NCBI GenBank assembly: GCA_003519585.1
Contig: DOWL01000123.1
Span: 27,263-32,487, forward strand
Length of the DNA stretch: 5,225 nt
Source: Nocardioides sp.
GTDB lineage: Bacteria; Actinomycetota; Actinomycetes; Propionibacteriales; Nocardioidaceae
Direction: 5' to 3'
Part shown: positions 5,185-5,225 of the stretch, in pieces
Layout: each line of letters opens with the position of its first letter
How positions within the stretch are numbered: position 1 is the stretch's first letter
The notes under the pieces: generated by a model
The model's input: the letters and a program-made list of their open reading frames with translations, nothing else
Told to the model about the DNA's origin: nothing
Database searches by the model: none
Translations under genes and position numbers: made by a program

Positions 5185-5225
5185 GTGCCCAAGCAGGTCA
5201 AGCAGGTTGACCGGGTGATCATCCG
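5185..5225 (+). CDS. korA: Probable 2-oxoacid:ferredoxin oxidoreductase alpha subunit, 5' end only
   Basis: Only 13 complete codons are present before the window ends: VPKQVKQVDRVII, read with Met for the GTG start, followed by the first two bases of an Arg codon. From memory of the family, actinobacterial KorA proteins begin with a short polar lead, then LDRVIIR and the FAGDSGDGMQ segment of the gamma domain. The QVDRVIIR-like end here matches that pattern closely. KorA with KorB would decarboxylate 2-oxoglutarate to succinyl-CoA and reduce ferredoxin, a ferredoxin-linked TCA step in actinobacteria. The good ribosome binding site and divergent orientation support a real gene. The identity rests on very few residues, and the following sequence would have to continue with the glycine-rich SGDGM motif. 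Confidence 0.55.
   Translation, partial: MPKQVKQVDRVII

Overview
The window looks like a chromosomal segment, or the end of a contig, from a high-GC Gram-positive actinobacterium. The evidence is very high GC, frequent GTG starts, a strongly G/C-biased third codon position, a lipoprotein-type solute-binding protein, and a partial gene whose first residues resemble actinobacterial KorA. A Nocardioides-like or other Propionibacteriales host would fit, but this is inference.

Almost all of the window is one minus-strand operon that reads from right to left. It starts near 4969 with a sulfate-binding lipoprotein (sbp/subI type). Next come the two membrane permeases CysT and CysW and the ATPase CysA, which together form a complete SulT-type sulfate/thiosulfate importer. 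Spacing is very tight: a 6-nt gap between sbp and cysT, an 8-nt overlap between cysT and cysW, and an ATGA overlap between cysW and cysA, so translational coupling is likely. A geranylgeranyl-reductase-family flavoprotein starts 24 nt after the cysA stop and is probably co-transcribed, although it has no visible ribosome binding site and no obvious link to sulfate uptake.

The 215-nt region from 4970 to 5184 is divergent. It must hold the operon promoter and also the promoter of a plus-strand gene that begins at 5185 and runs off the window. That gene is probably korA, the alpha subunit of 2-oxoglutarate (2-oxoacid):ferredoxin oxidoreductase. The region contains a relatively AT-rich stretch, two small dyads near the sbp side, a TAGGCT -10 candidate, a 7-bp hairpin and a good Shine-Dalgarno on the korA side.

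The first 110 bases are a G-dominated, almost A/T-free tract of G runs separated by single C's. This is either an assembly or sequencing artefact or a quadruplex-prone end.

No novel multi-gene system is visible; the gene content is a standard importer with two neighbours. The most unusual structure is a perfect 13-bp, all-G/C hairpin inside codons 11-20 of cysT, just after the sbp stop. Shorter perfect GC-rich inverted repeats lie in the early codons of the other four operon genes.
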